Numbered from the stretch's first letter, positions 52,371-61,834 are shown. The stretch: DNA of 64,000 nt from Clostridia bacterium (GCA_017461235.1 JAFTYU010000030.1:40863-104862); one strand, 5' to 3'. The notes: generated from the sequence alone by a model not told the origin. A program made the numbers and translations.

Positions 52371-53117
52371 TTATTTTTTCTTTTTTGGCGGATTGTATTT
52401 TGTCTTATAGTATTCGGAAGCCTCTGCAACAGGTCCGTCGAAGACGATTTTACCGTTTTTCATAACAATACCACGTTTACAGAATTCTTCCGCAACGGCA
52501 GTCTGATGAGTAACAAACAGGAGTGTCACGTTGTCTTTTTCAATAATATTATTTACGGTTTTACGGCACTTTGTTTTAAATGCGTTATCGCCGACGCTGA
52601 GCGCTTCGTCAACAATAAGTATTTCAGGCTTTATATTAACGTTTATGGCAAACCCCAAACGTGATTTCATACCGCTTGAATATGTTCTTACGGGCTGGTC
52701 AATATAGTCGCCTAACTCGGAGAACTCAATAATCGTATCTTCAAGTGCTTTTATTTCATCTTCAGAAAGACCGAGAATATGACCTTTAAGGTAAATATTC
52801 TCCCTTCCCGTAAACTCCTGGTCAAACCCACTGCTCAATTCCAACAAGGCGCTTACTCTGCCATCCACCGTTATTTCACCGCAAGTGGGGAAAACTACGC
52901 CCGTTATCATTTTAAGAACAGTTGATTTACCTGCGCCGTTTTTACCAAAAAGGGCAACTGACTCGCCGCGGTTGATTTCAAAGCTCATATCGTCAACGGC
53001 TTTTTTCTCTTTATATTTTATTTTCTTAAAGAATATACCTAAAAGGCGCTTTCTTGTACTTGAATAGAGTTTATATTTTTTCGTTACATTATTAAATCTT
53101 ATTACGGTATCGCTCAT
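52371..53117 (-). CDS. Polysaccharide/teichoic acid ABC exporter, ATPase subunit
   Basis: This 248-aa ABC ATPase is of the TagH/Wzt/RfbE type. Walker A is GKNGAGKST, the signature is YSSGMKSRLGFAI and Walker B is ILIVDEAL. The N-terminal KKAVDDMSFEI pattern marks the polysaccharide exporter class. It has no C-terminal carbohydrate-binding extension. With the permease encoded upstream it should export an envelope polymer. It lies 15 nt after the permease gene. Confidence 0.92.
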   Translation of the reverse strand: MSDTVIRFNNVTKKYKLYSSTRKRLLGIFFKKIKYKEKKAVDDMSFEINRGESVALFGKNGAGKSTVLKMITGVVFPTCGEITVDGRVSALLELSSGFDQEFTGRENIYLKGHILGLSEDEIKALEDTIIEFSELGDYIDQPVRTYSSGMKSRLGFAINVNIKPEILIVDEALSVGDNAFKTKCRKTVNNIIEKDNVTLLFVTHQTAVAEEFCKRGIVMKNGKIVFDGPVAEASEYYKTKYNPPKKKK

Positions 53118-53132
53118 TATCTTTCCCCCGTA

Positions 53133-53975
53133 TCACAAAACGTCAGGTATTTCTTTTCTAAGTTTTTTGTATGCCCAGATTGAAAGCAAACCGAGCACTG
53201 CGTACCAGCCAAGGAAAAATGCTAATCTTGCGGGTTGCTCAAAGAACCAGGTGTGGTTCACAAAACAGTTCCTGTAGCCGTAACAGATAAAGGTTACGGG
53301 ATTAAGCATCATAATGGTATAAAGAATTTTGTTATCGGCAATATTTTCTATATTCCAGAGTATGCCTGAAAGCCAGAAAACGCCGATATTCAAGGATTTT
53401 ACAAGGTTTGCAAAGTCCTTGCTTATTGCGGAAATCATACCTGCAAACAATGACCACGCGTTGAAGAAAAGGAACATCATCAACATATACAAAGGTAACT
53501 GAAGAAGATAAATTGTAGGTGCATAACCCATAATCCAGAAGACGGCAATCACAACAAGCACAAGTATAACGTGAACATATAAATGTGAAAGCCCCGTGAA
53601 CGTCGGAATAGTTGTTATGGGATACTTCATTTTTGTAACAAGGTAGCTGTACCTTCTTATGCAGGTAGTACCGCCCGTTATAATTTCCGTCATATAGAAC
53701 CACGCAACAATACCTGACATCAACCACAATATAAAAGGATATTCGCCAACATCCTTTCCGCTTCTCAAGCCTATTGCAATGGCAAACCAATATACAAACA
53801 ACGTGAAAATAGGTTTAATAACCGCCCACGCCCAGCCCAAAGCAGAGCCGTTATATGTTTTTTTCAGGTCAGCTATTGACAACTTTCCAATCTGATGTAA
53901 ATTGCCGAAGTGCTCCTTGAAAATCAAAACGAACACGTCTATGTAGCTTTTAAAAAAGTTTTTTATTCTACTCAT
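53133..53975 (-). CDS. Polysaccharide/teichoic acid ABC exporter, permease subunit
   Basis: This 280-aa membrane protein has six segments and belongs to the ABC-2 type (TagG/Wzm). The LKKTYNGSALGWAWAVIKPIFTL start and ILWNIENI...LNPVTFICYGYRNCF are family features. It pairs with the ATPase subunit downstream. It follows the GH43 gene by 17 nt, so alr, GH43, permease and ATPase may share one transcript. Confidence 0.92.
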   Translation of the reverse strand: MSRIKNFFKSYIDVFVLIFKEHFGNLHQIGKLSIADLKKTYNGSALGWAWAVIKPIFTLFVYWFAIAIGLRSGKDVGEYPFILWLMSGIVAWFYMTEIITGGTTCIRRYSYLVTKMKYPITTIPTFTGLSHLYVHVILVLVVIAVFWIMGYAPTIYLLQLPLYMLMMFLFFNAWSLFAGMISAISKDFANLVKSLNIGVFWLSGILWNIENIADNKILYTIMMLNPVTFICYGYRNCFVNHTWFFEQPARLAFFLGWYAVLGLLSIWAYKKLRKEIPDVL

Positions 53976-53992
53976 AAAAACACCTACAAAAG

Positions 53993-54841
53993 TCAGTCAT
54001 TAATCTTAACGGAATCATCGGTTTCGGTTAATCTGAAGAAAACAGGATGTTCTTCAAGAGAAATATTAGGACAATGTAAGGTTAACCTTAACTCACCATT
54101 CAAGTCTTTAAAAATCATTCCGTGACCGCCATCATCGTCAAACAAAGTGGGAAGATGCGTCCAGTTACCGCAGATTGAACCGTTATCAGACGTAGCAACA
54201 CATTGTCTGTAGCCGTTACAGCAGGTTGACCATATCATAATGAGCTTGCCGTTTTCCTTTCGATAAAGGAATGGTCCGTCAGTAACGTTATGGTCTTTCT
54301 CGGTTGCTTCTCTGTTCAAAAAAGAGCTTGCGGCAAAAAGCTCAACAGGTTCAGTAACGGCGTGTGTAAGATCATTACTCAACTCAACACGGCAGATTGT
54401 GCCGTTGAGAATCTGTGTGTGCTCGTGACAAAACACGCAATAAACTTTGCCGTTTTCAAAATGAAGTGTTCCGTCAAGGCACTCCCATTCCTTAGGTGTA
54501 ACCGCACCGTCGGAATGTAGCTCAAACTCGCCGTCGGGAGCTTCACTTTTGAGTATATACGTACCCCTGAGACCATTGGGTTTCGTGAAGGTTGCAAGCA
54601 AATAATACGCACCGTTATAAAAATGAACTTCGGGAGCCCAGTTCACGTGGGTGTTCATATTATGTTTGACGGAGCTGAAAATCTCTTTAGGCTCGGACCA
54701 GTTTTCAAGGTCATCACCTATATAAACGTCAAAGCCACCCGTACCCTGACCGAAATTGGCGGCACGTGTTCCGTACATATAATACTTTCCGTCAACCACC
54801 AACACAAAAGGGTCGCGGATATTAATATCACAGTTTTTCAA
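53993..54841 (-). CDS. Glycoside hydrolase family 43 protein
   Basis: This 282-aa protein has the five-bladed beta-propeller of GH43. The catalytic base Asp is in NIRDPFVL near the N-terminus, ending with SEPKEIF as blade 1. NWAPEVHFYNGAYYLLATF holds the second conserved acid and DGPFLYRKENGKLIMIWS the third region. GH43 enzymes act on arabinans, xylans and related polymers. There is no signal peptide, so it would act inside the cell on short oligosaccharides. It lies between alr and the exporter genes. Confidence 0.88.
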   Translation of the reverse strand: MKNCDINIRDPFVLVVDGKYYMYGTRAANFGQGTGGFDVYIGDDLENWSEPKEIFSSVKHNMNTHVNWAPEVHFYNGAYYLLATFTKPNGLRGTYILKSEAPDGEFELHSDGAVTPKEWECLDGTLHFENGKVYCVFCHEHTQILNGTICRVELSNDLTHAVTEPVELFAASSFLNREATEKDHNVTDGPFLYRKENGKLIMIWSTCCNGYRQCVATSDNGSICGNWTHLPTLFDDDGGHGMIFKDLNGELRLTLHCPNISLEEHPVFFRLTETDDSVKIND

Positions 54842-54850
54842 ACAATCACC

Positions 54851-56008
54851 TCATACAATGCGTTTATTGTTTTTGTAATGGAGAATTGTAACTCGTTTCT
54901 GGAACTGACAAACAACTTCGTAATTAATTGTATCAGTAAGCTCTGCAATTTCTTCGGCAGTAATTGAATTTTCACCGTCAGTACCGAGAACAGTAACCTC
55001 ATCCCCTACCGAAACAGATGAAAGCCCGGTAACATCAACCATTAACTGATCCATACACACTCTGCCTATTACAGGAGCATATTCACCGTTAATAATCACC
55101 CTGCCTTTATTTGAAAGACTGCGTGAATATCCGTCCGCATATCCAATACAAACGGTAGCAATGCGTGTAGGTTTATCAGTAAAGTAAGTGTGACCGTAAC
55201 TGACACCGCTTCCGGCAGGAACTTCTTTAACGTGAGACACATGGCTGACAATACGCATAGCCGGTACTAAATCAACAGAGCCGTCATTAACATATTCATC
55301 GGGATAAAGACCATACATAACAATACCCAAACGAACCATATTGAATTGCTCGTCAACAGTCAGAAGACCTGCGCTGTTGCACATATGCTTTATAGGAATA
55401 TACATTCCGCGATTTTCGAGTTCATTTATAAAGTTTTTGAAAACTTCCGTCTGTTTGCGGGTAGTTTCGCGCTCAACACAGTCCGCGCAGGCATAGTGAC
55501 TGAAAATACCCTCAATATAAATATTAGGCAAATCGTTTATTCGTTTAACAGTTTCTACACTCTCATTATTACAAAAGAAACCTATACGCGACATACCTGT
55601 ATCGACAGCTATATGAACTCGTGCAATTTTTTTGAGTTTAACTGCCGCTTCAGAAAGAGCAACAGCATCATCATAGTTAAAAATAGTTTGTGTCAGTTCG
55701 TGTTTTACAAGAGTTTCATACTGATAGGGTGACGTGTAAGAGAGCACGAGTATGGGTTTTTCAACGCCTGCCCCGCGCAGTTCAACCGCCTCGCCCAATT
55801 CCGCAATACCGAAATAGTCAACATCATTCTGTATTGCCCTTGCTACACCGACGGCACCGTGGCCATATGCATCCGCTTTAACTATAGCAAGAGAGAGAAC
55901 GTCTTTTTTTATTTTCTTTTTAAGCTCAGTAAGATTATGGGCAATAGCATCAAGATCCACCGCCGCATAAGTTCTGTAATATTCGTCAAATGTATTTTTA
56001 AAATCCAT
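54851..56008 (-). CDS. alr: Alanine racemase
   Basis: This 385-aa PLP enzyme interconverts L- and D-alanine for peptidoglycan. Lys44 in AIVKADAYGHGA binds PLP. The partner Tyr is in SGVSYGHTYF and the C-terminal domain has GRVCMDQLMVDVT. Length is normal. It is divergent from the GDPD gene and heads the minus-strand cluster. D-Ala may also feed teichoic acid decoration, given the exporter genes nearby; that is inference. Confidence 0.95.
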   Translation of the reverse strand: MDFKNTFDEYYRTYAAVDLDAIAHNLTELKKKIKKDVLSLAIVKADAYGHGAVGVARAIQNDVDYFGIAELGEAVELRGAGVEKPILVLSYTSPYQYETLVKHELTQTIFNYDDAVALSEAAVKLKKIARVHIAVDTGMSRIGFFCNNESVETVKRINDLPNIYIEGIFSHYACADCVERETTRKQTEVFKNFINELENRGMYIPIKHMCNSAGLLTVDEQFNMVRLGIVMYGLYPDEYVNDGSVDLVPAMRIVSHVSHVKEVPAGSGVSYGHTYFTDKPTRIATVCIGYADGYSRSLSNKGRVIINGEYAPVIGRVCMDQLMVDVTGLSSVSVGDEVTVLGTDGENSITAEEIAELTDTINYEVVCQFQKRVTILHYKNNKRIV

Positions 56009-56115
56009 AACATCTCCGTCTGAATCAAGGCATACTAACCATAATTAACCATATAATACCACACTTTATTTAAATAAACAATAAACTTAGGGATTTTTTT
56101 AATTTTTTTGGAATA

Positions 56116-56144
56116 TTGACATTATCAGGTAAAAGATATAAAAT
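56116..56144 (+). promoter_or_regulatory. Promoter of the GDPD gene
   Basis: TTGACA (56116-56121), 17 nt and TAAAAT (56139-56144). The AT-rich stretch 56009-56174 between divergent genes holds no other feature I can support. Confidence 0.65.
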
Positions 56145-56174
56145 CAAATCATTACGATTTAGGAAGTGTTCATT

Positions 56175-56966
56175 ATGGCTAAAAATCTGAAACCACTCGC
56201 AGTTGCCGCGGCAGGTATTGCCGGCGTTGCAGGTGCAGTTGCCGCAGCCTTTGCGGTAAATAAACATATCCACAAGGACATCTGTATGATTGCTCACCGC
56301 GGTTACAGCTCAAAATACCCCGATAACACAGAACCTGCGTTTCTCGGCGCGGTTAAGAACGGCTCCGGCGGTATTGAAACTGATATCAGAATCACATCAG
56401 ACGGGGTTTTTGTTGCCAACCACAACGATGATGTTGAATACAAAGACGGCACAAGCCTTGTGGTAGCCGACTCTACATACGACCAGCTTGTTGCAAAACC
56501 CATTAAAACCGACAAGGTTAAAGATGACGTTTATATCTGCACTTTTGAAAGATATCTTGAAATCTGCCGTGATAATAACCTTATCTGCTTTATTGAACTT
56601 AAAGGTGAATATACTGACGAGCAGATTAACGAGGTTTTCACACTTGCAGATAAAGTTTACGACCTTAAAATGTGTATGCTTCAGTCTTTTGAGTTTGAAA
56701 ACCTTGTTAAGGCACACGAGGCTTTCCCTGATTTGAAAATAATGCTCACCTACGGCAAAGGTATGGATTACTCAAAATGCCTTGAATACGGCTTTGATAT
56801 TGACGTTGACTATAAGACATTATCCAAAAAGATGATGAATGACTTCCATAGTCGCGGACTTAAGGTCGGTGCATGGACTGCCAACGATATATTCACTTTG
56901 AACTACTGTCGTGCATTTGGCGTTGACTTTATAGAATCCGATGTTTTCGGCGGTAACAAAAAATAA
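56175..56966 (+). CDS. Glycerophosphodiester phosphodiesterase family protein
   Basis: This 263-aa protein has an N-terminal hydrophobic Ala/Gly-rich anchor (about residues 5-28) and a GDPD TIM barrel with MIAHRGYSSKYPDNTEPAF, GIETDIRITSDG and CFIELKGEY. The catalytic HRG and following acids are present; the usual PENT reads PDNT. It should hydrolyse glycerophosphodiesters, for instance from lipids or teichoic acids, at the outer membrane face. The ATG at 56175 follows AGGAAG. The terminator is at 56972-57006. Confidence 0.9.
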   Translation: MAKNLKPLAVAAAGIAGVAGAVAAAFAVNKHIHKDICMIAHRGYSSKYPDNTEPAFLGAVKNGSGGIETDIRITSDGVFVANHNDDVEYKDGTSLVVADSTYDQLVAKPIKTDKVKDDVYICTFERYLEICRDNNLICFIELKGEYTDEQINEVFTLADKVYDLKMCMLQSFEFENLVKAHEAFPDLKIMLTYGKGMDYSKCLEYGFDIDVDYKTLSKKMMNDFHSRGLKVGAWTANDIFTLNYCRAFGVDFIESDVFGGNKK

Positions 56967-56971
56967 AATTT

Positions 56972-57006
56972 TACAGGCTTACTTGTACAGTAGGCCTGTA
57001 TTTTTT
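56972..57006 (+). terminator. Terminator after the GDPD gene
   Basis: TACAGGCTTACT (56972-56983) pairs with AGTAGGCCTGTA (56989-57000) with one G-U pair, followed by TTTTTT. Confidence 0.8.
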
Positions 57007-57029
57007 ATACTTTGTTCATCATTTTACTC

Positions 57030-57058
57030 TTGTTAATTACATTAAATTGTGTTATATT
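57030..57058 (+). promoter_or_regulatory. Promoter of the M23 peptidase operon
   Basis: TTGTTA (57030-57035), a 17-nt spacer and TATATT (57053-57058), 31 nt upstream of the chosen start. Confidence 0.5.
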
Positions 57059-57088
57059 TGGTGTATATGTTTTTTAAAGGCGAGAGTT

Positions 57089-58444
57089 ATGGAAAAATTA
57101 TTTGATTTCATTTACAATTGCATATATAATCTGGGTCTTGTTACAGGTAAGATAATCGGCGGTTTTTTCAAAAAAATCGCTCACATTATCAAAAAAGTTT
57201 TCCACTTCAACAAGGCATCGTTTTCGTCTGCAAAAACCTTCGTTAAACGTTCCGTTGTGTTTGTACTCATTGCGGCGGTTATCGGCACAAGCGTTTTTGT
57301 AGCCTATAACACCGGTAACAAGGTTAAAGCAGTTGCCCTTATTATAGACGGCGAAACAATCGGCTACGCCGCAACCCGCAAAGCGGCAACCACCACCGAA
57401 AACAAGGTAGCAGCTCTCCTGGGCGAAGACAACGCACCCGAAATCGAGCTTAAAGAAAAACGCACAGTTGCCAATAATATCCGTTCTGCTGATTTCCTTT
57501 TGCAGACCATTATTGAAGAATACGGCGATGAGCTGACACCTGTTAATGAGGTTTATATTGACGGCGAACTGCTCTGTGCGGTTAAAGACGGTGACGTTAT
57601 TGAACAAGCCGTTGCAGAGGTTCTGGAGCTTGCCAAAAAAGTCTATCCTGACTCCTCTGTTTCACTTGCGGAAAAAATAACCGTAAAACAGACCTACTAT
57701 TCCCCCGACAATAAAAAATTATACTCAAATGCGCAGTTCAAAACCGCGCTTAACGCACCAGATACCCTGACGGTAAGACACACAGAATGTCAGGAGAACG
57801 TTAACTACACCGAATTTGAAACTGTTGAAATACAGACAAATACCTTGTTCGTCGGCGACACACGTGTGCGCAGAAGCGGTCAGAACGGTACTGAATACGC
57901 CATAGACCTTGTTACATACGTTGGTGATAAGAAAGTCCTTTCCGAGCCGCTTATGAGCATAGCTTTGACTCAACCTGTAACACAGATTGTTGAACGCGGC
58001 ATCCGTGCCGAGAGTCTGTCAATGGGTTCATATACAGTTTACCAGACAACAGGCGTATTCTGTTGGCCCGTTGTTAACCTTTACACGGTCACTTCTCCCT
58101 ACGGACACAGAAGTCTCGGCTATCACAGGGGTATTGATATTTCCGGTGCTAATGCATCAGGTTCACTCGTTGTTGCAGGTGCCGCAGGTACGGTCACGGA
58201 AGCCGGCTGGAGCACAGGCGGTTACGGTAACTACGTTAAAATTGACCATGGCAACGGCGTTGAAACCCTTTACGCTCATATGCTCGATAACTCACTTATG
58301 GTAAGCGTCGGTGACGTTGTGCAGAAGGGACAGACCATCGGCAGAGTCGGTAACACGGGTTATTCATTCGGTGCTCACCTTCACTTTGAAGTAAGATTAA
58401 ACGGTAACAGGCTTGACCCTGCTCCGTATTTAGGATTAGGATAA
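57089..58444 (+). CDS. Membrane-anchored G5/M23 cell-wall peptidase
   Basis: This 451-aa protein has an N-terminal membrane segment (about residues 55-75) and an extracellular stretch. A G5-type domain follows (about 250-310, with VEIQTNTLFVGDTRVRRSGQ and VTQIVERG). The C-terminal M23 endopeptidase domain has zinc ligands in YHRGIDI and HLHFEVR and the GYGNYVKIDHGNG loop. M23 enzymes cut peptide bridges of peptidoglycan. The ATG at 57089 follows AAAGGCGAG; a longer frame lacks a site. rlmH begins on its last base. Confidence 0.92.
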   Translation: MEKLFDFIYNCIYNLGLVTGKIIGGFFKKIAHIIKKVFHFNKASFSSAKTFVKRSVVFVLIAAVIGTSVFVAYNTGNKVKAVALIIDGETIGYAATRKAATTTENKVAALLGEDNAPEIELKEKRTVANNIRSADFLLQTIIEEYGDELTPVNEVYIDGELLCAVKDGDVIEQAVAEVLELAKKVYPDSSVSLAEKITVKQTYYSPDNKKLYSNAQFKTALNAPDTLTVRHTECQENVNYTEFETVEIQTNTLFVGDTRVRRSGQNGTEYAIDLVTYVGDKKVLSEPLMSIALTQPVTQIVERGIRAESLSMGSYTVYQTTGVFCWPVVNLYTVTSPYGHRSLGYHRGIDISGANASGSLVVAGAAGTVTEAGWSTGGYGNYVKIDHGNGVETLYAHMLDNSLMVSVGDVVQKGQTIGRVGNTGYSFGAHLHFEVRLNGNRLDPAPYLGLG

Positions 58445-58923
58445 TGAACATTACAGTCATAGCTTTGGGGAAACTAAAGGAAAAATATCTTAAGGATGCG
58501 GTAAGTGAATATTCAAAAAGAATAAGCGCATACGGCAAGCTTGATATTGTGGAGCTTAACCCCGTTAAGCTTTCCGACTCCCCTTCACAGACAGAAATTG
58601 ACAACGCCCTGTCTAAAGAAGCGGAAGAAATAAAAAAGAAAATACCTAACGGAAGTTATGTATTTTCACTCTGTATTGAAGGCAAAGAGAAGTCAAGCGA
58701 GCAGCTTGCCGATGCAATTAAAGCTGTTACATTAAACGGCAAAAGCAGTATAGTTTTTATAATAGGAAGCTCCTTTGGTTTATCATCGGAAATAAAAAAA
58801 ATATCGGATTGCCGTTTGTCCTTTTCACCTATGACATTCCCCCATCAGTTAATGCGTGTTATGTTACTCGAACAGATTTACAGAGCATTCCAGATAAACA
58901 CTAACGGAAAATATCACAAATGA
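58444..58923 (+). CDS. rlmH: 23S rRNA pseudouridine1915 N3-methyltransferase
   Basis: This 159-aa SPOUT methyltransferase has the C-terminal signature MTFPHQLMRVMLLEQIYRAF and an IGSSFGLSSE knot loop. The family usually has GGAFG or GGAYG, so the SSF variant is a mild difference. It methylates pseudouridine 1915 of 23S rRNA. The ATG overlaps the stop of the peptidase gene by one base, so translation is coupled. Confidence 0.95.
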   Translation: MNITVIALGKLKEKYLKDAVSEYSKRISAYGKLDIVELNPVKLSDSPSQTEIDNALSKEAEEIKKKIPNGSYVFSLCIEGKEKSSEQLADAIKAVTLNGKSSIVFIIGSSFGLSSEIKKISDCRLSFSPMTFPHQLMRVMLLEQIYRAFQINTNGKYHK

Positions 58924-58933
58924 GGTTTTGAAT

Positions 58934-59107
58934 ATGGCAATGTGCGATATGTGCGAAAACTACCGATATGACGAAGATTTAGAAGAATACTTCTGTGATA
59001 TTGAGTTGGATGAAGACGAATATCTTAAATTTTTAACATCCTCAAACGATGCCTGCCCATATTTCAGGGCGGACGATGAGTACAGAATTGTGAGAAAACA
59101 GAACTAA
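58934..59107 (+). CDS. Small cysteine-rich acidic protein, 57 aa
   Basis: This is a short gene 10 nt after rlmH, with AGGTTTTG as a weak ribosome binding site. The protein begins MAMCDMCENYRYDEDLEEYF and carries CxxC (Cys4, Cys7) and two later cysteines (Cys21, Cys41), so it could bind one zinc ion. It is strongly acidic (Asp/Glu about one third). I do not assign a family. The terminator at 59111 follows directly, which supports it as the last gene of the peptidase-rlmH unit. Confidence 0.75.
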   Translation: MAMCDMCENYRYDEDLEEYFCDIELDEDEYLKFLTSSNDACPYFRADDEYRIVRKQN

Positions 59108-59110
59108 TGC

Positions 59111-59140
59111 AAAAACCGTCTGCCGAAGCAGACGGTTTTT
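59111..59140. terminator. Bidirectional terminator
   Basis: AAAAACCGTCTGC (59111-59123), loop CGAA, and GCAGACGGTTTTT (59128-59140) form a perfect terminator between convergent genes. Confidence 0.95.
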
Positions 59141-59143
59141 TAA

Positions 59144-60481
59144 TCAGTGTTTACTTTTCTCATCTCGTTCACGAATTACAAACCGCACGGGTGTGCCTTC
59201 AAGTCCGTAAACCTCACGAATCTGATTTTCAATGTAACGCTGATAACTGTAATGGAACAGCTCCGCGTTATTTACAAAGCAGACAAATGTTGGGGGTCTT
59301 GTAGAAGCCTGAGTCATATAGAATATTTTAAGGCGTTTTCCTTTATCCGTAGGCGGTTGCACGCGAAGTGTTGCAGCCGCAAGAATTTCATTCAACTGAC
59401 CTGTTTTTATTCTCATGGCGTTCTGGGTATCAACGAATTTAATGAGCTCATAAAGTCTTTCAACGCGTTGACCGGTTTTAGCCGAGATAAAAATAATGGG
59501 GGCAAAAGACATAAACGAGAAGTCTTTCATCAACTGCTTGCGGTATGAATCCATTGTTCTGCCGTCTTTTTCATAAGCGTCCCATTTATTAACCGCTATA
59601 ATGCAACCCTTACCCTGTTCAAGAGCTCTGCCTGCAACCTTACTGTCCTGTTCGGTGAAGCCTTCAAGGGCATCTATCATAATAACGCAGACGTTCGCTC
59701 TTTCAACAGCCATATCCGTTCTTAAGACGCTGTACTTTTCAACCGCATCTTCAACCTTTGATTTGCGGCGGAGTCCTGCGGTGTCAATAAACATAAATTT
59801 ACCGTAACTGTTTTCAACAAAACTGTCAGTAGCATCACGGGTTGTACCTGCGATATTCGAAACTATCATTCTTTCTTCACCGATAATTTTATTAACGAGT
59901 GAAGATTTACCTACATTAGGCTTACCGATAACCGCAACCTTAATATAATCATCTTCGTCAGTTTCTTCCGTGAGATATTCTTCAGGAAGGTGTTTTAACA
60001 CCTCATCCAATAAATCGCCTGTACCGTGGCCGTGAACGGAAGAAACAGGTATCGGATCGCCAAGTCCCAGATTATAGAACTCATATAATTCCACAGGCGG
60101 CGCACCTAATGAATCACACTTGTTAACCGCAAGCACAATAGGCTTACCGCTTTTCTGCAGCATTGCCGCAACTTCGGCATCAGTCGCTACAACACCGTCG
60201 CGCACGTCGGTAACAAGTATAATCACATTTGCGCTGTCGATAGCAAGCTGTGCCTGACGGCGCATCTGTGAAAGTATAACATCATTCGAATAGGGTTCAA
60301 TACCGCCTGTGTCAACAAGCAACATATTGTGACCCAGCCACTCGCAATCACCGAAAAGGCGGTCACGGGTAACACCGGGTGTATTATCAACAATCGCAAG
60401 GCGCGTGCCCGTAAGTTTATTGAAAAGTGTAGATTTACCCACATTGGGTCTGCCCACAATAGCAACAACAGGTCTTGCCAT
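59144..60481 (-). CDS. der: Ribosome biogenesis GTPase Der
   Basis: This 445-aa protein has two tandem GTPase domains, each with GxPNVGKS (GRPNVGKSTLFNKL and GKPNVGKSSLVNKI), DTGGI and DTAGL switch II motifs, and NKCDS and NKWDA base motifs. A C-terminal KH-like domain follows. Der acts in 50S subunit assembly. The ATG at 60481 follows GGAGGTG inside the end of the upstream radical SAM gene. Confidence 0.97.
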   Translation of the reverse strand: MARPVVAIVGRPNVGKSTLFNKLTGTRLAIVDNTPGVTRDRLFGDCEWLGHNMLLVDTGGIEPYSNDVILSQMRRQAQLAIDSANVIILVTDVRDGVVATDAEVAAMLQKSGKPIVLAVNKCDSLGAPPVELYEFYNLGLGDPIPVSSVHGHGTGDLLDEVLKHLPEEYLTEETDEDDYIKVAVIGKPNVGKSSLVNKIIGEERMIVSNIAGTTRDATDSFVENSYGKFMFIDTAGLRRKSKVEDAVEKYSVLRTDMAVERANVCVIMIDALEGFTEQDSKVAGRALEQGKGCIIAVNKWDAYEKDGRTMDSYRKQLMKDFSFMSFAPIIFISAKTGQRVERLYELIKFVDTQNAMRIKTGQLNEILAAATLRVQPPTDKGKRLKIFYMTQASTRPPTFVCFVNNAELFHYSYQRYIENQIREVYGLEGTPVRFVIRERDEKSKH

Positions 60482-60482
60482 A

Positions 60483-61796
60483 TTAAACACCTCCGTCAAT
60501 AATCATTTCTAAAAATTTGTATCCGTCACTCTCGACGGCATAAACATCTGTTTTTAAATATTCGGAAAGCTCACTCAACGTAACGTCATCAAGGAACTTA
60601 TCCCCTTCATTGCGCAAAGAAACGCGCGGTATAAGTACCGCATCGCCCAAAGGAATATCTTTTAACTGCGCTTTAAAATCCGCACCCGTAACAAGTCCTG
60701 CAACGGTTACGGTATCACCGAAAAAGTTGTTCTTTATCTTTACAACGTTTATGCTGAGACCTTTGAACTTTCTTTGCGCTTTCATACAAAGCTCTTTAAG
60801 AAGGTCATATGCCGCATAACCTGTAGCAACGGTAATATTTCTGTTGACATCCCGGCTCTGTGCTTCATCAAGTGCCTTAAGAAACTCATCTTTAAGAAGG
60901 GCGCACATACCCACACCGTTATCAAGCTGACTGAACTCACCGTAATACTCTGCCGTGGGTAAAGAACGCTCTGCAATAAGATAAAATTCATCAGACGCAT
61001 AAGCGAGAATTCTGCCGCCGTTAAAATAGGCAAAATGGGCATTGAACTCGTCGATTATATCAATCACAGCAGAAGCTTCTTCCTTGGTATAAGTACGCAA
61101 GGGGTACAAGCCGTCGCGGTACTTTGTAAGCCCAACGGGAACTGCCGCTATACTCTTGACCGAGGGTGAAAGCTTTGAAAGCTCTTCAAGTGAAAAACGC
61201 AACTCTTCACCGTCGTTTATGCCGGGACAAAGCACAAGCTGGGTATTCATTTCAATACCGCTTTCGGAAAACCTGTCAAGAATTCCGAGAACTTTGCCTG
61301 CATTAGGGTTCTTCATCATTTTAACCCTTAACTCGGGATTCATTGTGTGCACGGAAATGTTCACAGGTGAAATATGCATATCAATTATACGTTGCACTTC
61401 CCTTTCACAAAGCCCTGTAAGCGTAATATAATTACCGAAAAGGAAAGACATTCTTGAATCATCGTCTTTAAAATACAAGGTGTCACGCATACCTTTCGGC
61501 ATCTGGTCCACAAAACAGAAAACACATTTATTCTTACAGGAATGTTGCTTATCCATAAGGTATGTGCCAAATTCAAGACCGATATCGGCATATTCGTCGC
61601 TTTTGCGGATATTCGTCTTGATAATTTCACCGTTACGCAATAGCGTAAGTGAAAGCTTTTTAGCCTGAATATAAAAGCGATAGTCAAGCACATCAAAAAT
61701 CTCGTGAGAATTGATACTCTCAAGAATATCATCCTTTAGAACCCCTGCTCTGTCTGCATAGGAGCCGTCTGTAACGCTGTCGATTTTAACTGCCAC
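60483..61796 (-). CDS. DUF512-type radical SAM protein with PDZ domain
   Basis: This 437-aa protein has an N-terminal PDZ-like domain (about residues 1-70, GSYADRAGVLKDDILESIN). A radical SAM-type cluster motif CKNKCVFCF follows (CxxxCxxC), then the DUF512 C-terminal domain with NNFFGDTVTVAGLVTG. The start GTG at 61796 follows TAGGTGATA. It is usually found next to der in clostridia, as here (1-nt gap). A role in ribosome maturation is plausible but unproven. Confidence 0.9.
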   Translation of the reverse strand: MAVKIDSVTDGSYADRAGVLKDDILESINSHEIFDVLDYRFYIQAKKLSLTLLRNGEIIKTNIRKSDEYADIGLEFGTYLMDKQHSCKNKCVFCFVDQMPKGMRDTLYFKDDDSRMSFLFGNYITLTGLCEREVQRIIDMHISPVNISVHTMNPELRVKMMKNPNAGKVLGILDRFSESGIEMNTQLVLCPGINDGEELRFSLEELSKLSPSVKSIAAVPVGLTKYRDGLYPLRTYTKEEASAVIDIIDEFNAHFAYFNGGRILAYASDEFYLIAERSLPTAEYYGEFSQLDNGVGMCALLKDEFLKALDEAQSRDVNRNITVATGYAAYDLLKELCMKAQRKFKGLSINVVKIKNNFFGDTVTVAGLVTGADFKAQLKDIPLGDAVLIPRVSLRNEGDKFLDDVTLSELSEYLKTDVYAVESDGYKFLEMIIDGGV

Positions 61797-61834
61797 ACTA
61801 TCACCTACCCTAAAAAACGAAATAACAGTCCAAC

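Noticed and set aside
57047-57088. Upstream extension of the M23 peptidase start
   Set aside because: The extension runs through the promoter -10 box and has no ribosome binding site. ATG 57089 follows AAAGGCGAG.
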